Source: Burkholderiales bacterium (GTDB lineage Bacteria; Pseudomonadota; Gammaproteobacteria; Burkholderiales; SG8-39). Taken from it: a stretch of 64,000 nt of DNA. Each line of letters begins with the position of its first letter. Position 1 is the first letter of the stretch. This document shows positions 18,555 to 28,153 of the stretch, one piece after another. Location: assembly GCA_026417035.1 (NCBI GenBank), contig JAOAEA010000008.1:1-64000 (forward strand), given 5' to 3'. The position numbers were made by a program, and so were the translations under genes. The notes under the pieces are model-generated. The model ran no database searches. It saw only the letters and a program-made list of their open reading frames with translations, and was not told where the DNA came from.

Positions 18555-19882
18555 TCGCGCTCGTGCGGGAGATCCGCGGCGTGGACCCGGCGCTCACGCG
18601 GGAGGCGAGCCGCGTCGCGCGTGCCGGCGTGGCGATCATCGCGGTTTCGTTCCTGGGCTTCGGCGGCTGGGCGGCGCTCGCGCCGATCGCGGGCGCGGTG
18701 ATCACGCAAGGCGCGGTCAAGGTGGACATGAACCGCCGTACGCTGCAGCACCAGGAAGGCGGCATCGTCAAGCAGGTCCTGGTGCGCGACGGCGACCAGG
18801 TGAGGGCCGGCCAGGTCCTGCTGGTGCTCGAGGACGTGCGCGTGGACGCGGCGTTCGACCAGCTGCGCATGCAGATCGACGCCGAGCGGGCGCGCGGCGC
18901 GCGACTCGCCGCCGAGCAGGCGCTCGCGGAGGCGCTCGCGTTTCCGCCCGACCTCGCGGCGCGCGCGCGGGACGAGCGCAAGGTCGCGGAGCTCCTCGAG
19001 CGCGAGGCGGCGCTCTTCAAGGCGCGGCGGCAGACGCTGCGCGAGCAGGTCGAGCTCCTGAAGGTGCAGCGCGCGCAGGCCGACGAAGAGGCGGCGGCGC
19101 TGCGCGCCCAGATCGCGGCCGAGGCGCGCGGGCTCGCGCTGCAGCGCGACGAGCTCGCGGCGAACCGCAGGCTCGCAGCCGAGGGCTTTGTCGGCGAGAT
19201 GCGGGTCAAGACCGTCGACCGCGCCGCCGCGGACTACGAGGCGCGACTCTCGGAGCGGCAGGCCGAGCTCGCGCGGGCGCGCCAGAAGGCGGCCGAGCTC
19301 GCGCTGCGTGTGAAGACCGTCGAGAACCAGTTCGCGCAGGCAGCGGCCGACGAGCTGAAGACGAGCACGAACGCGCTCTTCGAGCTCGAGGAGCGGCTGC
19401 GCCCGTCGCGCGATGCCGCCGAGCGGCAGAGGATCGTCGCGCCCGCCGACGGCGAGGTCGTGGACCTCAAGGTCACGTCGGCGGGGGCGGTGGTCGGCCC
19501 GCGCGAGCCGCTGCTCGACATCGTGCCGAGGGACGGGAAGCTGATCGTCGAGGGTCGCATCCAGCCCGAGCAGGTGAGCCACGTGCGCGTCGGCGCCGAG
19601 GCCGACGTGCGTCTCACCGCGTTCAAGCAGCGGACCACGCCGACCGTGACCGGGAACGTCACCTACGTGGGCGCGGACCGTCTCGTCGAGCGCGCGACCA
19701 ACACGCCGTATTATGTCGTCCACGTGGACGTCCCCGCCGAAGCGCTGCGGCGCGCAGGGGATCTCGCGCTCAAGCCCGGGATGCCGGCCGAGATCCACGT
19801 CAAGACCGCGGAGCGCACCGCGCTCCAGTACCTCTTCGAGCCCTTCACGGCGTTCGTCGGGCGGGCCCTGCGCGAGCCCTGA
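18551..19882 (+). CDS. HlyD-family type I secretion periplasmic adaptor
   Basis: ATGA overlap with ATPase; QHQEGGIVKQVLVRDGDQVRAGQ...IVAPADGEVVDLKV. Confidence 0.92.
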   Translation: MIALVREIRGVDPALTREASRVARAGVAIIAVSFLGFGGWAALAPIAGAVITQGAVKVDMNRRTLQHQEGGIVKQVLVRDGDQVRAGQVLLVLEDVRVDAAFDQLRMQIDAERARGARLAAEQALAEALAFPPDLAARARDERKVAELLEREAALFKARRQTLREQVELLKVQRAQADEEAAALRAQIAAEARGLALQRDELAANRRLAAEGFVGEMRVKTVDRAAADYEARLSERQAELARARQKAAELALRVKTVENQFAQAAADELKTSTNALFELEERLRPSRDAAERQRIVAPADGEVVDLKVTSAGAVVGPREPLLDIVPRDGKLIVEGRIQPEQVSHVRVGAEADVRLTAFKQRTTPTVTGNVTYVGADRLVERATNTPYYVVHVDVPAEALRRAGDLALKPGMPAEIHVKTAERTALQYLFEPFTAFVGRALREP

Positions 19883-19991
19883 CCCCGGCGCCGCCGGCGC
19901 GAGGTGTCGCCGGCGCGCGGAACCTGCTACCTTGCCACCGCGGCCGGCCTGCGGTCGCGGGTAAAGGCATCGAACGCAAGAGGAGGTTCCG

Positions 19992-21452
19992 ATGGACTTC
20001 AACGCCATGCTGCACTCGCTGCAATCGACGCTCGGCAGCCAGCTGCCGCACCTCATCGGCGCGCTCGCGCTCTTCGTCCTCGGCTGGATCGTGGCCCTCG
20101 TCGCGCGCGCCGGCGTGCGCCGCTCGCTCGGCTACGCGAGGCTGAACCAGCGCGTCGCCGAGGCCACTGGCCAGGCGATCGACGTCGAGAATGCGGTCGC
20201 CGTCGCGGTGTTCTGGGTGATCCTGCTCGTCACCCTGGTGGGCGTGTTCAACTCTCTCGACCTCGCCCTGCTCTCGGGGCCGTTCAGCGCGCTGACCACC
20301 CAGGTGTTCGAGTACGTGCCGAAGCTCTTCGCCGGCGTCGTGCTCGCGTTGGTGGCCTGGCTCACCGCCGCGCTCGTGCGGATGCTCGCCAAGAAAGCGC
20401 TCGACGCGACCACGCTCGACGAAAAGCTCTCCCAGCACGCCGGCATCGAGCCGGTCGGCAAGAGCATCGGCCAGGTGCTCTTCTGGATCGTGATCCTCCT
20501 CTTCATCCCCGCGATCCTGGGGGCGCTGCAGATGGAGGGCCTGCTCGACCCGTTCCGCGAGATGGTCGCGAAGGCGCTGGCCATGCTGCCCAACGTGTTC
20601 GCGGCCGCGCTCGTGGGGCTCGTGGGCTGGGTGCTCGCGAAGGTGTTGCGCGGCCTCACGACCAACCTGCTGCACGCGGCCGGGGCGGACAAGCTCGGCG
20701 CGAGCGTGGGGCTCGCGCAGCAGGTGCGACTCTCCCACATCGCGGGGACGCTCGTCTTCATCGTGGTGTTCGTCCCGTCGCTGATCGCCGCGCTCGACGC
20801 GCTCAAGATCGAGGCGATCTCCAAGCCCGCGACCGACATGCTCGGTATGATCCTCGCGGCGGTGCCGAACATCATCGCCGCGGGCCTGATCCTCGTCGTC
20901 TCCTGGTACGTCGCCTCCTTCGCCTCGGCACTGCTCGCGCGCCTGCTCGCGAGCCTCGGCTTCGACACGCTGCCCGCGCGCATCGGCTTCGAGCACGCGT
21001 TCCGGGAGACGCGCGCCTCGACCCTCGTCGGCCGGATCGCGCTCTTCTTCGCCATGCTGTTCGCGACCGTCGAGGCCGCGAACCGCCTCGCGTTCACGCA
21101 GGTGCGCGACATCGTCGCCATGTTCATCAAGTTCGGTGGCGACGTGCTGCTCGGCTCGGCGATCCTCGCCATCGGCTTCTGGCTGGCGAACCTCGCCTAC
21201 GCGGCGATCGACCGCGCGAGCGGCCCGCAGACGAAGGGGCTCGCCCGCGTCGGGCGCTTCGCGATCCTCGGCCTGGTGATCGCGATGGGCCTGCGCGCGA
21301 TGGGCATCGCCGACGACATCGTGAACCTCGCATTCGGCCTCACCCTCGGCGCGATCGCCGTCGCGTTCGCGCTCTCGTTCGGGCTCGGCGGGCGCGAGGC
21401 CGCGGGCAGGCTCATGGACCACTGGCTCGCGAAGTTCCGCAAGGAAGGCTGA
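19992..21452 (+). CDS. Mechanosensitive ion channel-related membrane protein (conserved TM repeat)
   Basis: Repeated multi-TM LPNVFAAALVGLVGWVLAKVLRGL / VPNIIAAGLILVVSWYVASF blocks. Confidence 0.8.
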   Translation: MDFNAMLHSLQSTLGSQLPHLIGALALFVLGWIVALVARAGVRRSLGYARLNQRVAEATGQAIDVENAVAVAVFWVILLVTLVGVFNSLDLALLSGPFSALTTQVFEYVPKLFAGVVLALVAWLTAALVRMLAKKALDATTLDEKLSQHAGIEPVGKSIGQVLFWIVILLFIPAILGALQMEGLLDPFREMVAKALAMLPNVFAAALVGLVGWVLAKVLRGLTTNLLHAAGADKLGASVGLAQQVRLSHIAGTLVFIVVFVPSLIAALDALKIEAISKPATDMLGMILAAVPNIIAAGLILVVSWYVASFASALLARLLASLGFDTLPARIGFEHAFRETRASTLVGRIALFFAMLFATVEAANRLAFTQVRDIVAMFIKFGGDVLLGSAILAIGFWLANLAYAAIDRASGPQTKGLARVGRFAILGLVIAMGLRAMGIADDIVNLAFGLTLGAIAVAFALSFGLGGREAAGRLMDHWLAKFRKEG

Positions 21453-21454
21453 GC

Positions 21455-21496
21455 GAGGACAGAGGACAGAAGACAGAGGACAGAGGACAGAGGACG
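21455..21496. repeat. Heptamer tandem array (AGGACAG)~6
   Basis: gaggacagaggacagaagacagaggacagaggacagaggacgg begins 2 nt after a stop codon. Confidence 0.9.
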
Positions 21497-21602
21497 GAAA
21501 AAGGGCAGGGCAGGGGTGGGGGAGCCAGCCCCGGGTCCGCTCTCCTCCGCGTCTGCCGCAGCGCGCGCCAAGGCCGCGCCGCCCGATCGCGAAGACGCCC
21601 GC

Positions 21603-22346
21603 TCAGCCCTGCCGCGCCGGGCCGGCGTGCCCGGCCGCGCGCCGGATCTCGGCGACCTTCGCCTCGATCCACGCCTGCACCTCGGCGTTGATGTCGTGCG
21701 GGTCGCGGCCGAGGGTGTTCGTGACCGGTGGCCCGATGACGATCCGGATCGTGCCCGGTTTCTTCAGGAGCGCACGGCGCGGCCAGTAATCGCCCGCGTC
21801 GTGCGCGACCGGCACGATCCACTTGCCCGTCTGCGAAGCGAGGAGCGCGCCGCTGATCCCGTAGCGGCGCGTCTCGCCGGGCGGGGTCCGGGTGCCCTCG
21901 GGGAACATCGAAATCCAGAGGCCGGCTGCGAGCCGCTCTTTGCCCTGCGCGAGCACCTGGTCCACCGCGCTGCGGCCGGCCTTGCGGTCGATCGCGATCG
22001 GGCGCATGCAGCCCACCGCCCAGCCGAGCAGCGGCACCCACATGAGCTCGCGCTTGAGCACCCAGGCCTGCCGCGGGATCACGAGGCCCTGCGCGATGGC
22101 CTCGAACGCGGAGGAGTGCTTCCACATCGCGATGTGGTTGCCGGCGGGGAGGTTCTCGCGTCCCTCCACGACGTAGCCGAGGCCGCACAGGCGGCGCAGC
22201 GCGCCGAGCTGCACGCGCGCCCAGACCGGCACGATCCACCAGGGATGCCAGTTGGAGAACGGCGCGCACAGGAGCACGAACACCGCGAAGGCGAGCGTGC
22301 CGGCGAAGAAGAACGCCGTGAAGACGAACGAGCGCAGGGACTGCAT
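21603..22346 (-). CDS. 1-acyl-sn-glycerol-3-phosphate acyltransferase (PlsC-like)
   Basis: NHIAMWKHSSAFE (HX4D-like position occupied by E), MFPEGTRTPPGE. Confidence 0.85.
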   Translation of the reverse strand: MQSLRSFVFTAFFFAGTLAFAVFVLLCAPFSNWHPWWIVPVWARVQLGALRRLCGLGYVVEGRENLPAGNHIAMWKHSSAFEAIAQGLVIPRQAWVLKRELMWVPLLGWAVGCMRPIAIDRKAGRSAVDQVLAQGKERLAAGLWISMFPEGTRTPPGETRRYGISGALLASQTGKWIVPVAHDAGDYWPRRALLKKPGTIRIVIGPPVTNTLGRDPHDINAEVQAWIEAKVAEIRRAAGHAGPARQG

Positions 22347-22493
22347 GCGTGCGGCTCCGGGAGTCTGCCGCGGACCCGCGTGGCGGGCAACCCCGCAGCC
22401 GTCGGGCGCGTCCCGATCCATTCGTGCGCGCTGCGCGCCTTTCCGCGATCGGGACCGGCGGGGCCACGCCGGGTCGGTTTCGCGCGGAATCCG

Positions 22494-24119
22494 CTACGCG
22501 TATTCGGGCCGGTACATCGCAGCGCGGATCGCCGCGTCGAGATCGGCGGGCCGCGGCCGTCTCGCGAGCCCCGTGTCGAAGGCGACGCGCGCGACCGCCG
22601 CCGCGACGGCCGTGGCGACTTCGCGCAGCCGGTCCTGCGGCGGGAAGACGCGCCCGAGCGCGAGGTCGTCGCCGGTCACCATGCCCGCGAGCGCCCTGGC
22701 GGCGGCGAGGAACATCGCGTCGGTCACGCGGCACGCGCCGGAGACGAGCAGGCCGAGCCCCACGCCGGGGAAGATGTAGGCGTTGTTGGCCTGGCCGGGG
22801 GCGTGCGTGCGGGCGCCGAGCGTGACCGGCGCGAACGGGCTGCCGCTCGCGAAGATCGCGCGGCCCTCGCTCCACGCGTAGGCTTGCTCCGCGGTGCACT
22901 CGGACTTGGACGTCGGATTCGAGAGCGCGAACACCACCGGCCGCTCGGCGACGCGCGCCATCGCCCGGATCACCGGCTCGGTGAAGCGTCCGCCCTGCCC
23001 GCACGCGCCGACGAGCGCGGTCGGCCGGAAGCCCTCGATCGTCGCCACGAGATCCGGGAAGGCGGCGCGGTCCTGCGCGAACGCGCGCTTGTGCGCGGGC
23101 AGGTCGGCACGGCCCGTCACCACCGTGCCGGTCGAGTCGACGAACAGGCAGCGCGACTTCGCCTCCGCCTCGGCGAGACCTTCGCCGCGCAGCGCCGCCG
23201 TGAGCGCCGCGCCCATGCCGAGGCAGGCCTCGCCGGCGCCCACGAAGAGCACGCGCTCGTCCGCGAGGCTGCGGCCGGAGATCCGCCCCGCGGCCATGAG
23301 GCCCGCAAGGCCCATCGCGCCGGTGCCCTGGACGTCGTCGTTGAAGCAGCAGAGCCGCTCGCGGTACTGCGCGAGGAGCCGGAAGGCATTCGCGTTGGCG
23401 AAGTCCTCGAACTGCACGACCACGCCGGGGAAGACCTCCTGCGTCGCGGCCAGGAACTCGCCGACGAGCACTTCGTAGGGCCCGTCGTTGAGCCGCGGCG
23501 CCCGGCGGCCGATGTAGAAGGGGTCGTCCCGCAGCGCGGCGTTGTCGGTGCCGACGTCGAGCGTGACCGGCAGGCACCGCTCCGGCGGGACGCCCGCGCA
23601 GGCGGTGTAGAGGGCGAGCTTGCCGACCGGAATGCCCATGCCGTTCGCGCCGAGGTCGCCCAGGCCGAGGATGCGCCCGCCGTCGGTGACGACGATGATC
23701 GCCACGTCGCGGCGCGGCCAGTGGCGAAGCACTTCCGCGACGCGCCCGCGGTCCTCGGGCGTGACGTAGAGGCCGCGCGGCGCACTGTACCGGCGGCTCC
23801 ATTCGAGGCACGCCTCGCCGACCGTCGGCGTGTACACGAGCGGCAGCATCTCCGCGAGGTGGTCGAGCACGACGCGGTAGAAGAGCGTCTCGTTCTCGTT
23901 CTGGAGCGCGGCGAGGTAGAGGTGCTTCTCGATGGGGCTCGCTTTCGCGCGGACGTTCTCGACGACGCGCGCCGCCTGCTCCGCGATCGACTCGACGCGC
24001 GGCGGCAACAACCCTCGCAGCGCGAAGAGCTCGCGCTCCGCTGCCGTGAACCCGGTGCCGCGGTTGACGAGCGGATCGCGCAGCATCGGGGCGCCCGGCG
24101 CGAGCTGCATGTTGGTCAT
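22494..24119 (-). CDS. NAD-dependent malic enzyme
   Basis: LVYTPTVGEAC, VTDGGRILGLGDLGANGMGIPVGKLALYTACAG, FNDDVQGTGA, FALSNPTSKSECT. Confidence 0.95.
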   Translation of the reverse strand: MTNMQLAPGAPMLRDPLVNRGTGFTAAERELFALRGLLPPRVESIAEQAARVVENVRAKASPIEKHLYLAALQNENETLFYRVVLDHLAEMLPLVYTPTVGEACLEWSRRYSAPRGLYVTPEDRGRVAEVLRHWPRRDVAIIVVTDGGRILGLGDLGANGMGIPVGKLALYTACAGVPPERCLPVTLDVGTDNAALRDDPFYIGRRAPRLNDGPYEVLVGEFLAATQEVFPGVVVQFEDFANANAFRLLAQYRERLCCFNDDVQGTGAMGLAGLMAAGRISGRSLADERVLFVGAGEACLGMGAALTAALRGEGLAEAEAKSRCLFVDSTGTVVTGRADLPAHKRAFAQDRAAFPDLVATIEGFRPTALVGACGQGGRFTEPVIRAMARVAERPVVFALSNPTSKSECTAEQAYAWSEGRAIFASGSPFAPVTLGARTHAPGQANNAYIFPGVGLGLLVSGACRVTDAMFLAAARALAGMVTGDDLALGRVFPPQDRLREVATAVAAAVARVAFDTGLARRPRPADLDAAIRAAMYRPEYA

Positions 24120-24328
24120 GGCGCTCCCTCCTCCGTTGCGGCGCGCCGCCGCTTGCGCCGCGGCAGCGCGCCATCGGCGTCCTTGCAAAATCCTCCCCCC
24201 GTCTTGCGCCGGCCGCATTGAGCCAAGGCAAAGGCCGTGCAGGGCGGCCGCGAGTGCTGCCTTGCAGCAGCACGGCGCGGTAGACTCGGGCCGAGGGGCG
24301 GCGCCCCGTGCAAGCGGAGGATTCGCGG

Positions 24329-24880
24329 ATGAAACCCCAGATCAACGGCTGGCGGGCCGAGCACCGGAACTTCGCGCGCCTGCTCGAGCTCTTCGAGCGC
24401 GAGGTCGCCGTCTTCCACGCCGAGGAGCGCCCGAACTACGAGCTCCTGCTCGACATCCTGAGCTACCTGCGACACTTCCCCGACCGCTATCACCACCCGC
24501 GCGAGGACGCCGCCTTCGACCGGCTGGTGCGTCACGACCCGGCGCTCGCGCCCACGGTCGCGCGCCTGCAGCAGGAGCACCGCGTCATCGCCGCGGCGGG
24601 CGAGCGGCTGCAGCATCTCCTCGAGTCGGTCCTCGACGGCAGCATCGTGGAGCGCGCGGCGATCGAGCGCGAGCTCTCGATGTACCTCGTCTATTACCGG
24701 CACCACATCAACGCCGAGGAGACCGGCATCATGCCGGTCGCGGAGCGCCTGCTCACCGACGAAGACTGGAAGGCGGTTTCCGCCGCGGTGGCGCCCGGCC
24801 AGGACCCGCTCTTCGGCGAGCACGTGGACGAGGGCTACCGCGCGCTGCGCAGCCGCATCAACACCGAGGCGGGCGCCTGA
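24329..24880 (+). CDS. Hemerythrin domain-containing protein
   Basis: EHRNFARLLELFE...RYHHPREDAAF...EHRVI...YYRHHINAEETGIMP. Confidence 0.9.
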   Translation: MKPQINGWRAEHRNFARLLELFEREVAVFHAEERPNYELLLDILSYLRHFPDRYHHPREDAAFDRLVRHDPALAPTVARLQQEHRVIAAAGERLQHLLESVLDGSIVERAAIERELSMYLVYYRHHINAEETGIMPVAERLLTDEDWKAVSAAVAPGQDPLFGEHVDEGYRALRSRINTEAGA

Positions 24881-25009
24881 CGGGGCCTGCCGCCCCACGG
24901 TCGCGGCCGCGCGCCGCGCGCCCGGTCGGCTCGGGGCGCCGCGCCCCCGGATACCCTTGATCCCGCCGCGCCCGCGCGCGGCGCCGTCACGGTTGCAGAG
25001 GCACCGGCC

Positions 25010-26752
25010 ATGAACGATCGGAAACTCCTCCTCGGCGAGGGCGGGTTCCTCGCCCGCGTCTGGCGCCTGCTCGTCCCCTACTGGAAGGGCGACGAGCGCG
25101 TCCGGGCGTGGCTCCTGCTCGTGGGCACGGTCGCCGCGGCGCTCGGCGTCGTGTACACCGAGGTGCTGGTGAACCAGTGGAGCCGCCCGTTCTTCAACGC
25201 GGTGGAGCAGAAGAGCGTCGGCGACTTCGAGCGGCTGCTCGTGCACTTCGGCGTCCTCGCCGCGCTGATGACGGTGGCGGCGATGTACAAGGTGTACCTG
25301 CAGCAGATGCTCGAGATGCGCTGGCGGGTGTGGCTCACGCACGCCTACGTGTCGGACTGGCTCGCCGACAAGGTCTATTACCACCTCGAGCTCGAGGCGC
25401 GGGGCACCGACAACCCCGACCAGCGGATGCAGGAGGACCTCAAGTTCTTCACCGGCGTCACGCTCGACCTCGCGCTCGGGCTGCTCGCGTCGTTCGTCTC
25501 GCTCGTGTCCTTCGTCGTCATCCTGTGGCGCCTCTCGGGCACGCTCGTGCTCGAGCTCCCCGGGGCCGCGGTCGGCATCCCGGGCTACATGGTGTGGGCC
25601 GCGCTCGGCTACGCGATCGCCGGGAGCGTCCTCTCCCACTTCATCGGCCGCCCGCTCATCGCGCTCAACTTCCAGAAGCAGCGGCTCGAGGCCGATTTCC
25701 GCTTCGCGCTGGTGCGGCTGCGCGAGAACGCCGAGGGCGCGGCGCTCTACGGCGGCGAAGCGCGGGAGAAGGCGGGCCTGTTCGCGCGCTTCGAGGACAT
25801 CCGGCGCAACTGGTGGCGGCTGATGCGCTACACGCGGCGCCTCACGGCGTTCCGCACCGGCTACAACCAGCTGGCGGTGGTGTTCCCGTTCCTCGTGGCC
25901 GCGCCGCGCTACTTCGCCGGCGAGACCGACTTCGGCACCCTGATGCAGACCGCGGCCGCGTTCGCCGCCGTGCAGGTCGCCCTCTCCTGGTTCGTCACCA
26001 ACTACCAGGGCATCGCCGAGTGGAAGGCGAGCGCCGACCGCCTGCTCACCTTCCACGACGCGCTCGTCGCGACCGCGGCGGAGCGCCGGCGCGAGACGGG
26101 CATCGGCGTGCTCGCCGACGGCGGCGGGGCCTACGCCGCCGAAGCGCTCGAGCTCGTGCTGCCCAACGGGCGGCCGATCGTCGCCGGCGCGGCGTTCACC
26201 ATCCGTCCCGGCGACCAGGTCCTCGTGACCGGACCGTCGGGCAGCGGGAAGAGCACGCTGTTCCGCGCGCTCGCCGGGATCTGGCCGTTCGGCCGCGGCC
26301 GCGTGCGCGTGCCGGCGGGCGCACGGGTGATGTTCCTGCCGCAGAAGCCCTACGTGCCGACCGGTTCGCTGCGGGAGGTGGTCGCTTACCCGTCGCCCCC
26401 CGACGCGTTCGGCGCGGCCGAGATCGCGCGCGTGCTCGCCGCGGTGCGCCTCGACGCCTTGGTGCCGCGACTCGACGAGACGGCGAACTGGGCGATGCAG
26501 CTCTCCGGCGGCGAGCAGCAGAAGCTCGCGCTCGCCCGAGCGCTCCTGCACCGCCCCGACTGGCTGTTCCTCGACGAGGCGACTTCGGCGCTCGACGAGG
26601 AGACGGAGCGCGCTTTCTACGGCCTGCTCGCGGCCGAGCTCCCCGGCACCACCGTGGTGAGCATCGCGCACCGCGCCGGGCTCGATGCGTTCCACGGCCG
26701 CCACTTCCGCTTCGAGCCGACGGAGGGGCCGACGCGCGTCGTGGGCGGCTGA
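25010..26752 (+). CDS. ABC transporter permease/ATP-binding protein, SbmA/BacA-type membrane domain
   Basis: TDNPDQRMQEDLKFFT; GPSGSGKSTLFRALAGIWPFG; LSGGEQQKLALARALLHRPDWLFLDEATSALDE. Confidence 0.9.
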   Translation: MNDRKLLLGEGGFLARVWRLLVPYWKGDERVRAWLLLVGTVAAALGVVYTEVLVNQWSRPFFNAVEQKSVGDFERLLVHFGVLAALMTVAAMYKVYLQQMLEMRWRVWLTHAYVSDWLADKVYYHLELEARGTDNPDQRMQEDLKFFTGVTLDLALGLLASFVSLVSFVVILWRLSGTLVLELPGAAVGIPGYMVWAALGYAIAGSVLSHFIGRPLIALNFQKQRLEADFRFALVRLRENAEGAALYGGEAREKAGLFARFEDIRRNWWRLMRYTRRLTAFRTGYNQLAVVFPFLVAAPRYFAGETDFGTLMQTAAAFAAVQVALSWFVTNYQGIAEWKASADRLLTFHDALVATAAERRRETGIGVLADGGGAYAAEALELVLPNGRPIVAGAAFTIRPGDQVLVTGPSGSGKSTLFRALAGIWPFGRGRVRVPAGARVMFLPQKPYVPTGSLREVVAYPSPPDAFGAAEIARVLAAVRLDALVPRLDETANWAMQLSGGEQQKLALARALLHRPDWLFLDEATSALDEETERAFYGLLAAELPGTTVVSIAHRAGLDAFHGRHFRFEPTEGPTRVVGG

Positions 26753-26853
26753 GCGCGTGCCCGGACGGCGGGGTTCCGGGGTCCCGGGATGGCGACGCGC
26801 CGCGCCGGCGTGTACGCTGTGCCTCCCGAGGTGAATCCACAGCGGAGGCGCCG

Positions 26854-27348
26854 GTGGAGGAGGCACGGGTTGCAGCGCTCCAGGCGATGCCGATCTTCGG
26901 CGGGCTGCGCGCGGACGTGCTCGAGGCGCTCCTCGCGGCCTCGGCGACGGTCCGGGTGGCGCCCGGCGAATACTTCTTCCGCGAGCGCGACCGCGCCGTC
27001 TCGATGTTCGTGCTCGAGCGCGGCGCCGTCGAGCTCCTGAAGGAGTGGCAGGGCGTGGAGCACGCGATCGGCAGCCTCGCGGCGGGCGACTGCTTCGGCG
27101 AGATGGCCCTCATCGACCTCTTTCCGCGCAGCGCGTCGGTGCGTGCCACCGAAGCCTGCACGGCGATCGAGCTCTCGACCGAGAGCTTCTTCAGGCTGTT
27201 CGAGACCGACCTCGAGCAGTTCGCGCTGGTGCAGACGAACATCGCCCGCGAGCTCTCGCGGCGCCTGCGCGCCGCCGACGAGCAGCTCTTCCGCGTGCGG
27301 TTCGGCGCGCGCGAGCTCGCGCCGGAGCTCGCCCTGCTGATGGTGTGA
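26854..27348 (+). CDS. Cyclic nucleotide-binding domain protein
   Basis: GTG start; FRERDRAVSMFVLERGAVEL...LAAGDCFGEMALIDLFPRSASVRA. Confidence 0.85.
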   Translation: MEEARVAALQAMPIFGGLRADVLEALLAASATVRVAPGEYFFRERDRAVSMFVLERGAVELLKEWQGVEHAIGSLAAGDCFGEMALIDLFPRSASVRATEACTAIELSTESFFRLFETDLEQFALVQTNIARELSRRLRAADEQLFRVRFGARELAPELALLMV

Positions 27349-27455
27349 GCGGCCGCGCCGCGCGGTGGCTCGCGCGCCGGCCCGGCTTCGCCCGCCGTTG
27401 ACGCCGGCGTCCGCCGGGTGATACCTTGGTGTCACTTCGTCCAGCGGGACCGCCG

Positions 27456-27752
27456 ATGGCTGCGACCACCACCCTCAAACTCTCCGACGACCTCAAGGCC
27501 CGCATCGCGCCGCTCGCGGCGGCCGCGGGGAAGACCACGCACGCGTGGATGGTCGAGGCGCTCGAGGCGCAGGCGGCGCTCGCCGAGATGCGCGAGGCGT
27601 TCATCGCCGACGCGGAAGCGAGCGCCGCGGCCGTCGATGCCGGCGGCCCCCTATACGCCGCCGAAGACGTCCACGCCTACATCGTGGCCCGTGCGCGCGG
27701 CAAGGCGGCGGTCAGGCCAGCGGCGGCGAGAAGGGCCAGGCGCAAGCGGTAG
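27456..27752 (+). CDS. Ribbon-helix-helix type antitoxin-like protein
   Basis: TTTLKLSDDLKARIAPLAAAAGKTTHAWMVEALE. Confidence 0.75.
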   Translation: MAATTTLKLSDDLKARIAPLAAAAGKTTHAWMVEALEAQAALAEMREAFIADAEASAAAVDAGGPLYAAEDVHAYIVARARGKAAVRPAAARRARRKR

Positions 27753-27768
27753 GGGCCGAGGGCTTTCC

Positions 27769-28062
27769 TTGGCCGCCGTGTTCTACAGCGAGCGGGCGTT
27801 CGCCGACCTCGACCGGCTCTTCGATTTCATCGCCGGGCACGACCCTGTGGCTGCGGGCGAGGCGGCGCGTGCGATCGCGGACGGCATCGGCGTCCTCGCT
27901 CGCCATCCGTACATCGGCCGCGCGGTGCGCGGGCCGCTTCGCGAGCTCGTGATCTCCCGCGGGAAGACCGGCTACGTGGCGCTCTACCGGGTGCAGGCGC
28001 GCGAGGACCGCGTCGAGGTCCTGGCGATCCGCCACCAGCGCGAAGCCGGCTTCGCGCCGTAG
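27769..28062 (+). CDS. ParE/RelE-superfamily toxin-like protein
   Basis: VFYSERAFADLDRLFDFIAGHDP...LARHPYIGRAVRGPLRELVI...YVALYRV...VLAIRHQREAGF; TTG (or GTG 27778) start. Confidence 0.85.
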   Translation: MAAVFYSERAFADLDRLFDFIAGHDPVAAGEAARAIADGIGVLARHPYIGRAVRGPLRELVISRGKTGYVALYRVQAREDRVEVLAIRHQREAGFAP

Positions 28063-28153
28063 CCGTCACCGCAGCCCGAGCAACCGGTCGAGCGAGGCCG
28101 CGCTGCCGGCACGCCCGCCGCGCCGGGCGTGCTCGCGTGGTGGAGACGGGCGG

